NCBI RefSeq assembly: GCF_006337105.1
Contig: NZ_CP040871.1
Location: 1,612,001 to 1,676,000 of the forward strand
DNA length: 64,000 bases
Direction: 5' to 3'
DNA from: Thermomonas aquatica
GTDB taxonomy: Bacteria; Pseudomonadota; Gammaproteobacteria; Xanthomonadales; Xanthomonadaceae
A program made the translations under genes and the position numbers. This document shows, in pieces, positions 9,185 through 19,189 of the stretch. Below the pieces are notes generated by a model, which saw nothing but the letters and a program-made list of their open reading frames with translations, was not told where the DNA came from and ran no database searches. The first letter of the stretch is position 1, and each line of letters starts with the position of its first letter.

Positions 9185-9249
9185 GTGAGTCAGCCGATAG
9201 TGAGTCAGCGGCAGGAGGCGCCGACTTGTGACTCACAGCCTGACTCACT
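9185..9249. repeat. Four GTGAGTCAG-type repeats at the integrase start
   Basis: The near-palindromic core TGA(G/C)TCA occurs at 9186-9192, 9201-9207, 9229-9235 and 9241-9247. Three copies extend to GTGAGTCAG; the third reads GTGAGTCAC. The first two face one way and the last two the other. They sit directly upstream of the preferred integrase start, between gene and tRNA, where arm-type sites for the integrase, an excisionase or a repressor would be expected. Confidence 0.55.
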
Positions 9250-9361
9250 TAGCAGTCGGATTCAAGCGCACCAGGCCGGACACCTCTGGACGACAGAACC
9301 CTTATTTCAAGCCATTTCCGGCTGCATTCCGGACGCCTACGGACAATCTCGGACTTGAAAA

Positions 9362-9438
9362 TGGTGGGCCCACCAGGACTTGAACCTGGAACCTACGGAT
9401 TATGAGTCCGCTGCTCTAACCAATTGAGCTATAGGCCC
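9362..9438 (-). tRNA. tRNA with CAT anticodon, probably tRNA-Ile2 (lysidine type)
   Basis: A complete 77-base cloverleaf with encoded CCA. The acceptor stem GGGCCTA pairs with TGGGCCC with one G-T wobble; the D arm is GCTC...GAGC, the anticodon arm GCGGA-CTCATAA-TCCGT and the T arm CCAGG-TTCAAGT-CCTGG. The CTCATAA loop and the stem resemble tRNA-Ile2, whose CAU is modified to lysidine to read AUA, rather than initiator or elongator Met. It directly borders the integrase region and may be carried by the island. Confidence 0.9.
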
Positions 9439-9488
9439 TTTTTCTCTTAGAACCCGACCAGCGACACCCTCGCCGCAGCCCGACGGGA

Positions 9489-9531
9489 GGGGATTATGAG
9501 TCCCCTGCTCTAACCGTTGAGCTACAGGCCC
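9489..9531 (-). pseudogene. Truncated tRNA 5' half (CAT anticodon), probable disrupted host copy
   Basis: Reading from 9531 the strand gives a normal acceptor 5' strand (GGGCCTG), D arm (GCTCAACGGTTAGAGC) and anticodon arm GGGGA-CTCATAA-TCCCC, then turns into unrelated sequence: no T arm and no acceptor 3' strand follow. It shares GGATTATGAGTCC with the complete tRNA nearby but differs in acceptor, D loop and anticodon stem, so it is not a recent duplicate. It looks like the left part of an original tRNA-Ile2 split in its anticodon arm by integration. Confidence 0.65.
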
Positions 9532-9571
9532 GCGCCGAGCGGGCATTCTACCTAGCGGCGCCGCACGCGCC

Positions 9572-11917
9572 TCATTGCGCCGACATCGAATACGGCGCCT
9601 GCGCGCCCGCGCCCGGCCAGTCCTTGTCCGGCTGCGCCTGCATGGCGAAGCGCAGCTCGCCGCCCGCCATCAGTTCCTGGTGGGTGATGAACGCGCGATG
9701 CAGCGGCTTGCCGTCGAGCGTCACTCCGCCGACGTAGGCATTCGCATCGCTCAGGCCGTCGGCGACCACGCTGAAGCGCTTGCCGTTGGGCAGGTTCAGC
9801 GTCGCCTTGCGCACGAACGGGCGACCGAGGATGTACTGGTTGCTGCCCGGCGCCACCGGGTAGAAGCCGAGCGCGGTGAACACGTACCAGGCCGACATCT
9901 GGCCGAGGTCGTCGTTGCCGGCCAGGCCGTCGATGGTCGGCTTGTATTGCGTGTCCATGATCTGCTTCAGGCGCGCCTGCGTGCGCCAGGGCTGGCCCGC
10001 GTAGGCGTACAGGTAGGCGACGTGGTGGCTGGGCTCGTTGCCGTGCGCGTACCAGCCGATCAGGCCGGTGATGTCCTCCATGTGCGCGAACACCTTCGGA
10101 TCGACCTTCGCATCGAATACCGCATCGAGCCGCGCGAGCAGCTTGTCCGCGCCGCCATGCGCGGCGGCCAGGCCCGCCACGTCCTGCGGCACGTACCAGG
10201 AATACTGCCAGGCATTGCCCTCGGTGTAGTCCGTGCCATAGCCGCTGGCATCGGGATCGAACGGGGTGCGGAAGCTGCCGTCGCGCTTGCGCGCGCGCAT
10301 GAAGCCGGTGGCGGGATCGAAGGCGTGCTTCCAGTTCGCGGCGCGCTTGCCGAACGTGGCGGCGAGGTCCTTGCGCCCCAGCGCCTGCGCCATGCGGAAG
10401 ATCGTCCAGTCGTCGAACGCGTATTCCAGGGTCTTCGACGCGGCCTCGCCTTCCTCGTCGATCGGCACGTAGCCCAGCTGCATGTATTGCGCGATGCCGT
10501 CGTACGGGCCGTAACTGGCGCTGGCGACCATCGCATCCAGCGCTTCATCGGCATCGAAGCCGCGGATGCCCTTCATGTACGCGTCGGCGATCACCGGCAC
10601 CGCGTGGTAGCCGATCATGCACCACGTCTCCAGGCCGTGGAACGCCCACACCGGCAGCACGCCGTACGGGCTTTCGCGGCGCGAGGCGAGCAGCGAATTG
10701 ACGATGTCGGCGTTGCGCTGCTCCGGCTGCACGATGGTCAGCAGCGGATGCAGCGCGCGATAGGTGTCCCACAGCGAGAAGGTGGAATAGTGCGTCCAGC
10801 CCTTGGCCTGGTGCACCGCATTGTCGGGGCCGCGGTAACGGCCATCGCTGTCCATGAACAGGCTGGGGCCCATGAAGGCGTGGTAGAGCGCGGTGAAGAA
10901 CGCCTTGCGCATCGGTGCCGGCGCATCCACCTCGGCCACGCCCAGCGCCTGCGCCCATTGCGCCTGCGCAGCGGCGCGCACGCGGTCGAAATCGAAGCCC
11001 GGCACTTCGGCATCGAGGTTGGCGATCGCGCCGTCCTCGCTGACCGGCGAGATCGCGAGCTTCGCCACCAGCGGCGCCGACAGGCGGTCGCCGAAGTCGA
11101 AGCGGGCGACCAGTTGCCGGCCCTCGATCTGCGCGCGCTGCGCCGAATCCTTCTCGCCCGGCGGCGGGAAGCCCTTGTAGGGCACGTTCTGCTCGGTGTC
11201 CTGCAGCGCGTGGCCGGCCAGCGGCTGCGAGAAACGCAGCGCGAAGTACAGCTGCCGGCCCGGCGCCCAGCCGCGGGTCTCGCGCATGCCGGTGACGGTG
11301 CCGTCGGCGCGCACGCGGATCCGCGACCACTGCACCTTGCCCGGGTAGTCGTACATCGAGGTGCGCAGGTCGACGATCACGTGCGCCGGCTTGCCCTGCG
11401 GGAACGCGTAGCGATGCACGCCGACGCGCGCGCTGGCGGTGAGCTCGGCGCGCACGCCGGCATCGGCCAGCGTCACCGCGTAATACCCCGGCGCGGCGGT
11501 TTCCGTGGCGTGCGAGTAGCGCGAGGTGTAGCCGCTGCCGGGCACGTCGGGATCGCCGCGCTCGAGCTTCGCGTCTCCGGACACCGGCATCAGCAGCACG
11601 TCGCCGAGGTCGGAATGCCCCGTGCCGGAGAAATGCGTATGCGAGAAGCCGACGATGGTGTCGTCGGAATGGCGGTAGCCGGCGGCCCAGCCGTAGGCGT
11701 CCTTGCGCGCCTGGATGCGCGTGTCTGGGCTGAGCTGGACCATGCCGAACGGCAGCGTCGCGCCGGGGAACGTGTGGCCTTCGCCGCCGGTGCCGATGAA
11801 GGGATCGACCGCGGCATAGGCGCGTTGCGCCGCCGTGTCCTGCGCCTGTGCCTGCGCCATTTGCACCGCCAGCGCGATCGTCGCGCCGGCCAGGAAGGTC
11901 CGCATCCGATTGCCCAT
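9572..11917 (-). CDS. Secreted glycoside hydrolase family 92 alpha-mannosidase
   Basis: GH92 enzymes are calcium-dependent exo-alpha-mannosidases (mostly alpha-1,2) acting on mannans and N-glycans. Family blocks are clear: [20 protein letters not shown] near the N-terminus, [21 protein letters not shown], the [12 protein letters not shown] block with the catalytic acid Glu, and [20 protein letters not shown] with the Asp pair of the base. A signal peptide ([20 protein letters not shown]) points to export to periplasm or surface. The start at 11917 is chosen because it places the signal peptide near the N-terminus; ATG 11905 is also possible and 11959 would leave 14 extra residues. It is separated from rpoD by a terminator, so transcription is probably independent. 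Confidence 0.9.
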   Translation of the reverse strand: MGNRMRTFLAGATIALAVQMAQAQAQDTAAQRAYAAVDPFIGTGGEGHTFPGATLPFGMVQLSPDTRIQARKDAYGWAAGYRHSDDTIVGFSHTHFSGTGHSDLGDVLLMPVSGDAKLERGDPDVPGSGYTSRYSHATETAAPGYYAVTLADAGVRAELTASARVGVHRYAFPQGKPAHVIVDLRTSMYDYPGKVQWSRIRVRADGTVTGMRETRGWAPGRQLYFALRFSQPLAGHALQDTEQNVPYKGFPPPGEKDSAQRAQIEGRQLVARFDFGDRLSAPLVAKLAISPVSEDGAIANLDAEVPGFDFDRVRAAAQAQWAQALGVAEVDAPAPMRKAFFTALYHAFMGPSLFMDSDGRYRGPDNAVHQAKGWTHYSTFSLWDTYRALHPLLTIVQPEQRNADIVNSLLASRRESPYGVLPVWAFHGLETWCMIGYHAVPVIADAYMKGIRGFDADEALDAMVASASYGPYDGIAQYMQLGYVPIDEEGEAASKTLEYAFDDWTIFRMAQALGRKDLAATFGKRAANWKHAFDPATGFMRARKRDGSFRTPFDPDASGYGTDYTEGNAWQYSWYVPQDVAGLAAAHGGADKLLARLDAVFDAKVDPKVFAHMEDITGLIGWYAHGNEPSHHVAYLYAYAGQPWRTQARLKQIMDTQYKPTIDGLAGNDDLGQMSAWYVFTALGFYPVAPGSNQYILGRPFVRKATLNLPNGKRFSVVADGLSDANAYVGGVTLDGKPLHRAFITHQELMAGGELRFAMQAQPDKDWPGAGAQAPYSMSAQ

Positions 11918-12001
11918 GGGCTGCCCTGTCGTTGCCGTCGAGGTGCCGAACGCTAGCATGCGGCACCATGCGCGGGCGCATGGCGGGCCGCGCGAAAACG
12001 A

Positions 12002-12027
12002 CGAAGCCCCGCATGCGCGGGGCTTCG
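12002..12027 (-). terminator. Terminator after rpoD
   Basis: CGAAGCCCCGC (12002-12012) pairs perfectly with GCGGGGCTTCG (12017-12027) around a four-base loop, 24 bases past the rpoD stop. On the minus strand it is followed by TCGTTTTC. This fits an intrinsic terminator ending rpoD transcription before the GH92 gene. Confidence 0.75.
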
Positions 12028-12050
12028 CTAGGAGCTCGCGGCGCGAGCGG

Positions 12051-13901
<1,851 letters not shown>

Positions 13902-13954
13902 GGATCGGGCTACCGTTTCGGTGGATTGCGCCGGACGACGCGAGGGAACCCAGC

Positions 13955-13960
13955 ATTATA
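13955..13960 (-). promoter_or_regulatory. Putative -10 element of the rpoD promoter
   Basis: On the minus strand a perfect TATAAT (in GGTATAATGC) lies about 55 bases upstream of the rpoD ATG, in the gap after dtd. No good -35 box is at the matching distance (GCCAAA is the nearest), so this may rely on an activator or an extended -10. Position and the perfect hexamer in GC-rich DNA make a rpoD promoter likely. Confidence 0.55.
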
Positions 13961-14048
13961 CCGTGCTGCCGGGAGTTTGGCCTGACCACGTTGCTGAACA
14001 CGCCAGCGCGCGCCAGTCACCGCATTCCGGCGCCTTACCCGTCCCTCG

Positions 14049-14489
14049 CTAGGGACGGAGCAGGAAGGTGACCGGGCCGTCATTGACCAGGCTGATCACC
14101 ATATGGGCACCGAACCGCCCGGTTTCCACCCCTGGCGGATGCGATTGCCGGCACAGTTCGACCAGCCGGTTGAACCCGCGTTCGGCTTCGGCCGGCGGCG
14201 CGGCGGTGGTGAAGCTCGGCCGCATGCCCGAGCGGGTGTCCGCGGCCAGGGTGAACTGGCTGACCAACAGCAGGCCGCCGCCGGTATCGGCCAGGGAACG
14301 GTTCATCTTGCCGGCATCGTCGGCGAACACCCGGTAACCGAGCAGGCGTTGGGCCATGCGGGCGATCAGCGCCTCGCTGTCGCCGGGCTCCATCGCCACC
14401 AGCGCCAGCAGGCCGGGGCCGATGGCGCCGACCACGGCATCGTCGACGCTCACGCTGGCGGCGGTCACGCGCTGGATCAGGCTGAGCAT
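14049..14489 (-). CDS. dtd: D-aminoacyl-tRNA deacylase
   Basis: 146 residues, full length for DTD. It hydrolyses D-amino acids (and glycine from tRNA-Ala) from mischarged tRNAs, a proofreading step in the cytoplasm. Both signature blocks are present: [17 protein letters not shown] in the middle and the C-terminal NDGPVTFLL (usual NxGPVT). ATG at 14489 begins [15 protein letters not shown], the standard N-terminus. It is divergent from the acyltransferase gene and lies upstream of rpoD on the same strand with a 147-base gap. Confidence 0.95.
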   Translation of the reverse strand: MLSLIQRVTAASVSVDDAVVGAIGPGLLALVAMEPGDSEALIARMAQRLLGYRVFADDAGKMNRSLADTGGGLLLVSQFTLAADTRSGMRPSFTTAAPPAEAERGFNRLVELCRQSHPPGVETGRFGAHMVISLVNDGPVTFLLRP

Positions 14490-14508
14490 CGGGCAAGCCT
14501 ATGCGATG

Positions 14509-14538
14509 CCGTCGCCCCGGCGAAAGCCGGGATGACGG
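14509..14538. repeat. REP-like stem-loop between dtd and lpxL-type gene
   Basis: CCGTCGCCCCGGCGAAAGCCGGGATGACGG folds as CCCGGC-GAAA-GCCGGG with outer CCGTC/GACGG arms after a two-base interruption. This matches the look of short dispersed palindromes common in Xanthomonadaceae intergenic regions. It lies in the 80-base divergent gap. A second, different hairpin of similar design is at 58580-58599. Confidence 0.4.
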
Positions 14539-14569
14539 GCCGGCGGCATCTCCGCCTAGACTGAACGGG

Positions 14570-15487
14570 ATGACCGAATTCGCCGCTGCCCTGCTGTACG
14601 CCCTCGCCTGGACCCTGGCCCGGCTGCCATGGCCGTTGCTGCGCGGGCTGGCCGACCGGATCGCGGCGCTATCGGTGCGCCTGGACGCCCGCGAGGCGCG
14701 GGTCACCCGCCGCAACCTGGAGCTGATTCGTCCGGATCTCGATGCCGCGGCCCGCGAACCCCTGGTGCGCGAGATCGTCCGCACCACCGCGCGGCAGGCA
14801 TTCGAGACCCTGCGCCTGTGGACGCGGCCGGCAGCGCGCAACCTGGCCGACATCGTCGAATTCCACGGCGAGGCCCTGTTCGACGATGCCCTGCGCGATG
14901 GCCGCGGCCTGATCGTCGCCGCGCCGCACATGGGCAACTGGGAGCTGCTGAACCAGTGGCTGGCGGCGAAAACGCCGCTGGCGATCCTGTACCGGCCGCC
15001 GGAATCGGCGATCGGCGAGGCCTTCCTGCGCCGGGTGCGCGCCAATGCCGGCGGCGATGTCGAGCAGGTGCGGGCGGAGGCCTCCGGCGTGCGCAGCCTG
15101 CTCAAGCGGCTGCAGAAGGGCGGCGTGGTCGGCATCCTGCCCGACCAGCAACCGAAGGCCGGCGAGGGCGAGTTCGCGCCGTTCTTCGGCAAGCGGGCGC
15201 TGACCATGACCCTGCTCGGCCGGCTGGCCGAGCGCAGCCGCGCGCAGGTGCTGCTGTGCTGGTGCGAGCGCCTGCCGCACACCTCGCCACCGCGCTTCGC
15301 CCTGCATGTCCAGGCCGCGCCGGACGGCGTCGCCGACGCCGATCCGCAAGGCGCGGTCGCGGCGCTCAACGCCGGCATCGAGGCGATCGCGCGACGCGAT
15401 TTCGCGCAATACCAGTGGACCTACAAACGCTATACCCTGCGGCCGCCCGGCAGTGGCGAAGAGAATCCCTACCTTGACCTCTACTGA
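14570..15487 (+). CDS. LpxL/HtrB-family lysophospholipid/lauroyl acyltransferase
   Basis: About 305 residues, the normal size for LpxL-type late acyltransferases, which add secondary acyl chains to lipid A at the inner membrane. The H-x4-D/E catalytic motif is present as HMGNWE in LIVAAPHMGNWELLN, and GVVGILPDQQPKAGEGEFAPFFG matches the family's second block. The N-terminus (FAAALLYALAWTLARLPWPLL) is a membrane anchor. ATG 14570 is chosen over an upstream ATG at 14501 that would add 23 arginine-rich residues from the REP-like element. The two PH-domain genes follow directly; the exact acyl substrate cannot be told. Confidence 0.85.
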   Translation: MTEFAAALLYALAWTLARLPWPLLRGLADRIAALSVRLDAREARVTRRNLELIRPDLDAAAREPLVREIVRTTARQAFETLRLWTRPAARNLADIVEFHGEALFDDALRDGRGLIVAAPHMGNWELLNQWLAAKTPLAILYRPPESAIGEAFLRRVRANAGGDVEQVRAEASGVRSLLKRLQKGGVVGILPDQQPKAGEGEFAPFFGKRALTMTLLGRLAERSRAQVLLCWCERLPHTSPPRFALHVQAAPDGVADADPQGAVAALNAGIEAIARRDFAQYQWTYKRYTLRPPGSGEENPYLDLY

Positions 15488-16013
15488 TCCCGACTCGGCG
15501 CCCGCCCAGGATCCCCCCGCAGCGGTCGCCGCGCGCAGCGACCGCTGGCACCCGCCGCCGGCACGCGCGGTGCGCCTGCATGCCGGCACGACCGCGCTGT
15601 GGTGCGGGTTGCTGCCGCCGCTGGGGCTGGCGGTTCCGGTCTACGTCGCCGACGGCCCTGGCCCGCTGCAGAAAGCCGCAGCGGTGGCCGCGCTGGCGCT
15701 GCTGGCGGCCGGCATCGGCGCCTATTTCGGCGCGCGCCTGCGCCACCAGCGCTGGAAGCTGGACGCCGAAGGCCTGTGGCTGCGCACCGGGCGGCTGTGG
15801 CAGCGCGAGACGCGGGTGCCGGCCAGCCGCGTGCAGCACGTGGACCTCAAGCATGGCCCGCTGGAGCGCCGCTTCAAGCTGGCGACGCTGGTGGTGCATA
15901 CCGCCGCCGTGCATCTCAGCGGGATCACCGTGCGCGGCCTGGACGACGCCGATGCGCAGCGCCTGCGCGACGCACTCGCGCGCCAGCTCGACGATGCCGG
16001 CGACGCGCTGTAG
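15474..16013 (+). CDS. YdbS-like membrane protein with bacterial PH (bPH2/DUF304) domain
   Basis: About 179 residues: two hydrophobic segments (LWCGLLPPLGLAVPVYVA; AAAVAALALLAAGIGAYFGA), then a bPH2 domain (KLDAEGLWLRTGRLWQRETR, VPASRVQHVDLKHGPLERRF). YdbS-type proteins are inner-membrane proteins of poorly known role that occur with YdbT partners, as here. No ATG suits the N-terminus; a TTG at 15474, overlapping the acyltransferase end by 14 bases, gives LTSTDPDSAPAQ, while a GTG near 15567 would give a shorter protein. The next gene starts 3 bases after its stop, so the three genes 14570-17531 form an operon. Confidence 0.75.
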   Translation: MTSTDPDSAPAQDPPAAVAARSDRWHPPPARAVRLHAGTTALWCGLLPPLGLAVPVYVADGPGPLQKAAAVAALALLAAGIGAYFGARLRHQRWKLDAEGLWLRTGRLWQRETRVPASRVQHVDLKHGPLERRFKLATLVVHTAAVHLSGITVRGLDDADAQRLRDALARQLDDAGDAL

Positions 16014-16016
16014 GCG

Positions 16017-17531
16017 ATGAGCGACGCGCCCATCGACACCGCCGCGTTGCCGCAGGACGGGCAGGAACACCGGCTGCATCCGCTGTCGTGGCTGTTCGTG
16101 CTGCTCGCGCAACTGAAGCAGTTCATCCTGCCGCTGCTGGTGCTGCTGTTCGCCGGCCGCGGCGACCGCAACGACCTGTGGGGGTTGATCGCGGTTGGCG
16201 CGCTGGTGGCCGCCTCGCTGGCCGAATACTTCACCTATCGCTACCTGCTGCGCGGCGACGGCATCCGCATCCGCAGCGGCTGGCTGCACCGCAGCCTGCG
16301 CGAGATCCCGTTCGCGCGCATCCACAACGTCGACCTGCACCAGTCGCTGCTGCACCGGATGTTCGGCGTGGCCGAAGTGCGGCTGGAGGCCGCGGGCGGG
16401 GTCAAGCCGGAAGCGCAGATGCGGGTGTTGCGGCTGGACCAGGCATTGGCGCTGGAAGCCTTGGTGCGCCGGCGCGGACACGCGGACGCCGCGCTTGCGG
16501 CCGAAGCGGGGACGCCGCCGCTGCTGGCGCTTTCCACCGGCGAGCTGGTCCGGCTGGGATTGATCAGCAACCGCGGCATGCTGGTGGTGGCCGCTGCCTT
16601 CGGCGCCCTCGCGCAGACCGGCAACGATGTCTTCGGCGTGCTGCTCAAGCGCTGGGGCAAGGTCGTGTTCGGCTGGCTGACCGACACCATCGGCCAGCAT
16701 TCGCACGACAGCCCGCTCGCCATCGGGCTCGCCGCCGTCACGCTGGTGATCGCCGCCGTCGTCGCCCTGCGCCTGCTGTCGGTGCTGCTGGCCATCCTCC
16801 AGTTCCACGGCTTCGCCCTGCGCGAGGACGAGGGCCGCATCAGCGTCGAGCGCGGCCTGCTGGCGCGTTCGCGTTCCTCGGCCAAGCGCCAGCGGATCCA
16901 GGCCTGGTCGCTGCGCGAGGGCGTGCTGCATCGCTGGTTCGACCGCCGCAGCCTGCGCGTGGATACCGCCGCGGGCCAGCGCGGCGCGCAGGAGCAGCGC
17001 ACCCTGAAGGACATCGCGCCGATCGCGACCCCGCTGCGCTGCGATGAACTCATCCGGCATTTCCTGCCGGAAGCCGGCTGGGGCGAACTCGACTGGCAAC
17101 CGCTGCATCGCCACGCATGGCTGCGGATCGCGATGCCGGGCCTGCTGCTGGCGCTGGCCGCCTGCGGGGCGCTGTACTGGCGCTTCGGTGCATGGGGCTT
17201 GCCCGCGCTGGCGCTGGTACCGCTGCAGCTGTGGCGGGCACGCCGCATCGCCGGCGCCTGCGGGTACGCCAGCAACGGGCGGATCGTCGCCTGGCGCAGC
17301 GGTTGGCTGTCGAAGAGCTGGAATTTCGCCGAGATCGGGAAACTGCAGGCGTCGCGGCTGTCGCGATCGCCGCTGGACCGGCGCCTCGGCATGGCCAGCC
17401 TGCTGCTGGACACCGCCGGCGCCTCGCCGTTCGGCGCGCCGCTGCACCTGCGCCACCTCCCGCACGAGGCGGCCGAAGGCCTGTCAGCGCGGCTGGTAGC
17501 GAAGCTCGCGCGAACGCGGCTGCAGCGGTAG
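16017..17531 (+). CDS. YdbT-like membrane protein with three bPH2 domains
   Basis: 504 residues. Three bPH2/DUF304 repeats alternate with transmembrane pairs; recognisable cores are YLLRGDGIRIRSGWLHRSLR, LREDEGRISVERGLLARSRS and YASNGRIVAWRSGWLSKSWN, each followed by the family pattern of arginine, histidine and a leucine-rich strand. Hydrophobic segments include LSWLFVLLAQLKQFILPLLV and AWLRIAMPGLLLALAACGAL. It is the usual companion of the YdbS-type protein just upstream. Function is not established; linkage to an lpxL-type gene suggests an envelope role. Its 3' end overlaps the convergent glycosyltransferase gene by 48 bases. Confidence 0.85.
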   Translation: MSDAPIDTAALPQDGQEHRLHPLSWLFVLLAQLKQFILPLLVLLFAGRGDRNDLWGLIAVGALVAASLAEYFTYRYLLRGDGIRIRSGWLHRSLREIPFARIHNVDLHQSLLHRMFGVAEVRLEAAGGVKPEAQMRVLRLDQALALEALVRRRGHADAALAAEAGTPPLLALSTGELVRLGLISNRGMLVVAAAFGALAQTGNDVFGVLLKRWGKVVFGWLTDTIGQHSHDSPLAIGLAAVTLVIAAVVALRLLSVLLAILQFHGFALREDEGRISVERGLLARSRSSAKRQRIQAWSLREGVLHRWFDRRSLRVDTAAGQRGAQEQRTLKDIAPIATPLRCDELIRHFLPEAGWGELDWQPLHRHAWLRIAMPGLLLALAACGALYWRFGAWGLPALALVPLQLWRARRIAGACGYASNGRIVAWRSGWLSKSWNFAEIGKLQASRLSRSPLDRRLGMASLLLDTAGASPFGAPLHLRHLPHEAAEGLSARLVAKLARTRLQR

Positions 17532-19115
17532 CTGCTGCGCCGGCAGCGCGCGCCAGTCGCCGGCGCGCCAGACCTGGATCCAGCGCGTGCGCCAGCGCTG
17601 CTGCATCACCGGCTGCGCGCCCGGGTGGCTCCAGGCATCCAGCGTGTTGACCACGACCAGCTCGCGCGGGTTCGCTTCCGCCCAGCGCCGCGCATCGGCT
17701 TCGTCGAGCATCGCGATCGGTTCGCGCAGGCGCCCGGCGAAATGGAACTGCAGTTGGTATTCGCCGATGAACGCGAGCTTGGCGCCGGCGCGCTGCGCAT
17801 CGCCGAGCAGGCGCGCGGTGGGGGTGAAATCGAACTGCGCCTTGATCAGCGGCGTCGCCGCGGCATGCAGCAGGGTCATCGCCAGCAGCAGGCCGGCGGC
17901 CTGCGCGGGCAACGAGCGCCAGCGCAGCATCGCGAGACCGACAACCAGCAGCGCCGCCCCCGCCACCGGCAGGCTGGTCAGCAATTCGTCCGGGAACGGC
18001 GTGTCGATGCGCCGGGCCAACGCACGCGCGGCCAGCATCGCCGCGGCGAACGCCAGCACGCTCGCGCCGGCGACGATGCCCAGCCGCGGCCGCGCATCCG
18101 CCGCCAATGCCAACAGGATCGCGAACGCGGCGAAATCCGGCAGCAGGTAATACGGGTTCTTGCCGCTGATCGCGCTGAACGCCAGGACCACGCCGAGCAG
18201 CCAGATCCAGGCGAAGCGGTTGCCGGCATCGCGCCACAGCGCCGGCACCTGCGACCACCACCAGCGCGACCACCACCACGGCGCCATCAACGCCAGCAGC
18301 ATCGGCGCGTACCACCACCACGGTTCGGCATGGTCGAAGCTGTCCCTGATGCGGCCGGCGGTCTGGGTGACCAGCAACGCCTCGCGATACTCCGGATCGC
18401 CCAGGGTCAGCGCCGGCACCAGCCACAGCGAGAACAGGACGATCCCGCCAAGCACCGCCAACGCCGCCTTGCCCGCGAACGCCTTGCCGTGTTCCCGCGC
18501 CGCCGGATGCCACCAGCGCGCGGCCAGCAAGGGCACGCCGAGGTGCAGCAAGGCCACCGGCCCCTTCGCCAGCAGGCCGAAACCGACCGCCAGCGCGAAA
18601 CCCGGCCAGCACGGGCGCCACGCCTCGCCCTCGCGCCGGCACAAGGCCAGCAGGCCGCCGAGCACCGCCACCGTCAGCGGCAATTCGTACATCACCTGCA
18701 GCGAGAACATGAAGAAATACCAGAAGCCGGCCATCGCCCATGCGGCCAGCGCCGGCAAACCCGGCCTGTGCGGATACAGGCGGCGCGCCAGCAGGCCGGT
18801 CTGCGCCACCACGACCGTCGACAGCAGCACCATCAGCAGCCGCGGCCACGCGTCGCCGACGCCGGTCACCAGCCAGCCGGCGTGGATCAGCCACGGCAGC
18901 AGCGGGGTCTTGTGCGAATACGGCGCGCCGTTGAACAGCGGCACCAGCCAGCTGCCGGCATCCCACATCTCCCAGGCCACCGCCAGGCTGCGGGTGGAAT
19001 ACAGCGGCACCGGGCCGTGCAGGAAGATCGAAACCAGGGCGGCGGCGGCCCACGCCAGCAGCGGCGCGCGCAGGTCGCGGAGTTCGCGGGCGGCTTTCAT
19101 CGGGCGCATCGTCAT
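17484..19115 (-). CDS. GT-C family (GT39/ArnT-like) membrane glycosyltransferase, divergent active site
   Basis: About 543 residues with many transmembrane segments, aligning to the ArnT/PMT type of polyprenyl-phosphate-sugar transferases. The conserved first periplasmic loop is recognisable (WEMWDAGSWLVPLFNGAPYS followed by HKTPLLPWL), but the acidic pair normally just before it (DEPR or DEAR) reads YSTR, and the usual DKPP reads HKTP. The second GT-C gene in this window (22340-24004) keeps both. Activity may therefore be altered or lost. The start is placed at ATG 19115; 19109 and 19100 are also possible. The gene is divergent from galE with 74 bases between starts. Confidence 0.75.
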   Translation of the reverse strand: MTMRPMKAARELRDLRAPLLAWAAAALVSIFLHGPVPLYSTRSLAVAWEMWDAGSWLVPLFNGAPYSHKTPLLPWLIHAGWLVTGVGDAWPRLLMVLLSTVVVAQTGLLARRLYPHRPGLPALAAWAMAGFWYFFMFSLQVMYELPLTVAVLGGLLALCRREGEAWRPCWPGFALAVGFGLLAKGPVALLHLGVPLLAARWWHPAAREHGKAFAGKAALAVLGGIVLFSLWLVPALTLGDPEYREALLVTQTAGRIRDSFDHAEPWWWYAPMLLALMAPWWWSRWWWSQVPALWRDAGNRFAWIWLLGVVLAFSAISGKNPYYLLPDFAAFAILLALAADARPRLGIVAGASVLAFAAAMLAARALARRIDTPFPDELLTSLPVAGAALLVVGLAMLRWRSLPAQAAGLLLAMTLLHAAATPLIKAQFDFTPTARLLGDAQRAGAKLAFIGEYQLQFHFAGRLREPIAMLDEADARRWAEANPRELVVVNTLDAWSHPGAQPVMQQRWRTRWIQVWRAGDWRALPAQQLPLQPRSRELRYQPR

Positions 19116-19189
19116 CGCGCGAAGGATACGGCAGCGCGGTTGCGCCCGGCATCGGCGACAATCGGCGCATCCCACCGAAGCCCGCCGCA

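Larger units (their letters stand above)
1..9488. mobile_element. One end of a tRNA-associated genomic island (other end outside window)
   Basis: The segment differs visibly from the rest of the window: lower GC, less biased third codon positions and only accessory genes, all on the minus strand. It ends with a P4-type tyrosine integrase next to a complete tRNA with a CAT anticodon, the usual layout of an integrative island. A 13-base direct repeat (GGATTATGAGTCC) occurs in the complete tRNA (9397-9409) and in a truncated tRNA 5' half (9491-9503) and is a candidate attachment core. Cargo is nuclease, kinase and helicase proteins, suggesting a defence island. No conjugation or phage structural genes are seen. 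The outer limit near 9488 is inferred from the point where the truncated tRNA loses tRNA sequence. Confidence 0.75.

Noticed and set aside
9489..9531. Second functional tRNA
   Set aside because: It lacks the T arm and acceptor 3' strand, so it cannot fold as a tRNA; treated as a remnant.
9575..11956. 793-residue plus-strand frame opposite the GH92 gene
   Set aside because: Exact shadow of the mannosidase gene with arginine- and histidine-rich low complexity; the minus strand has all family motifs.
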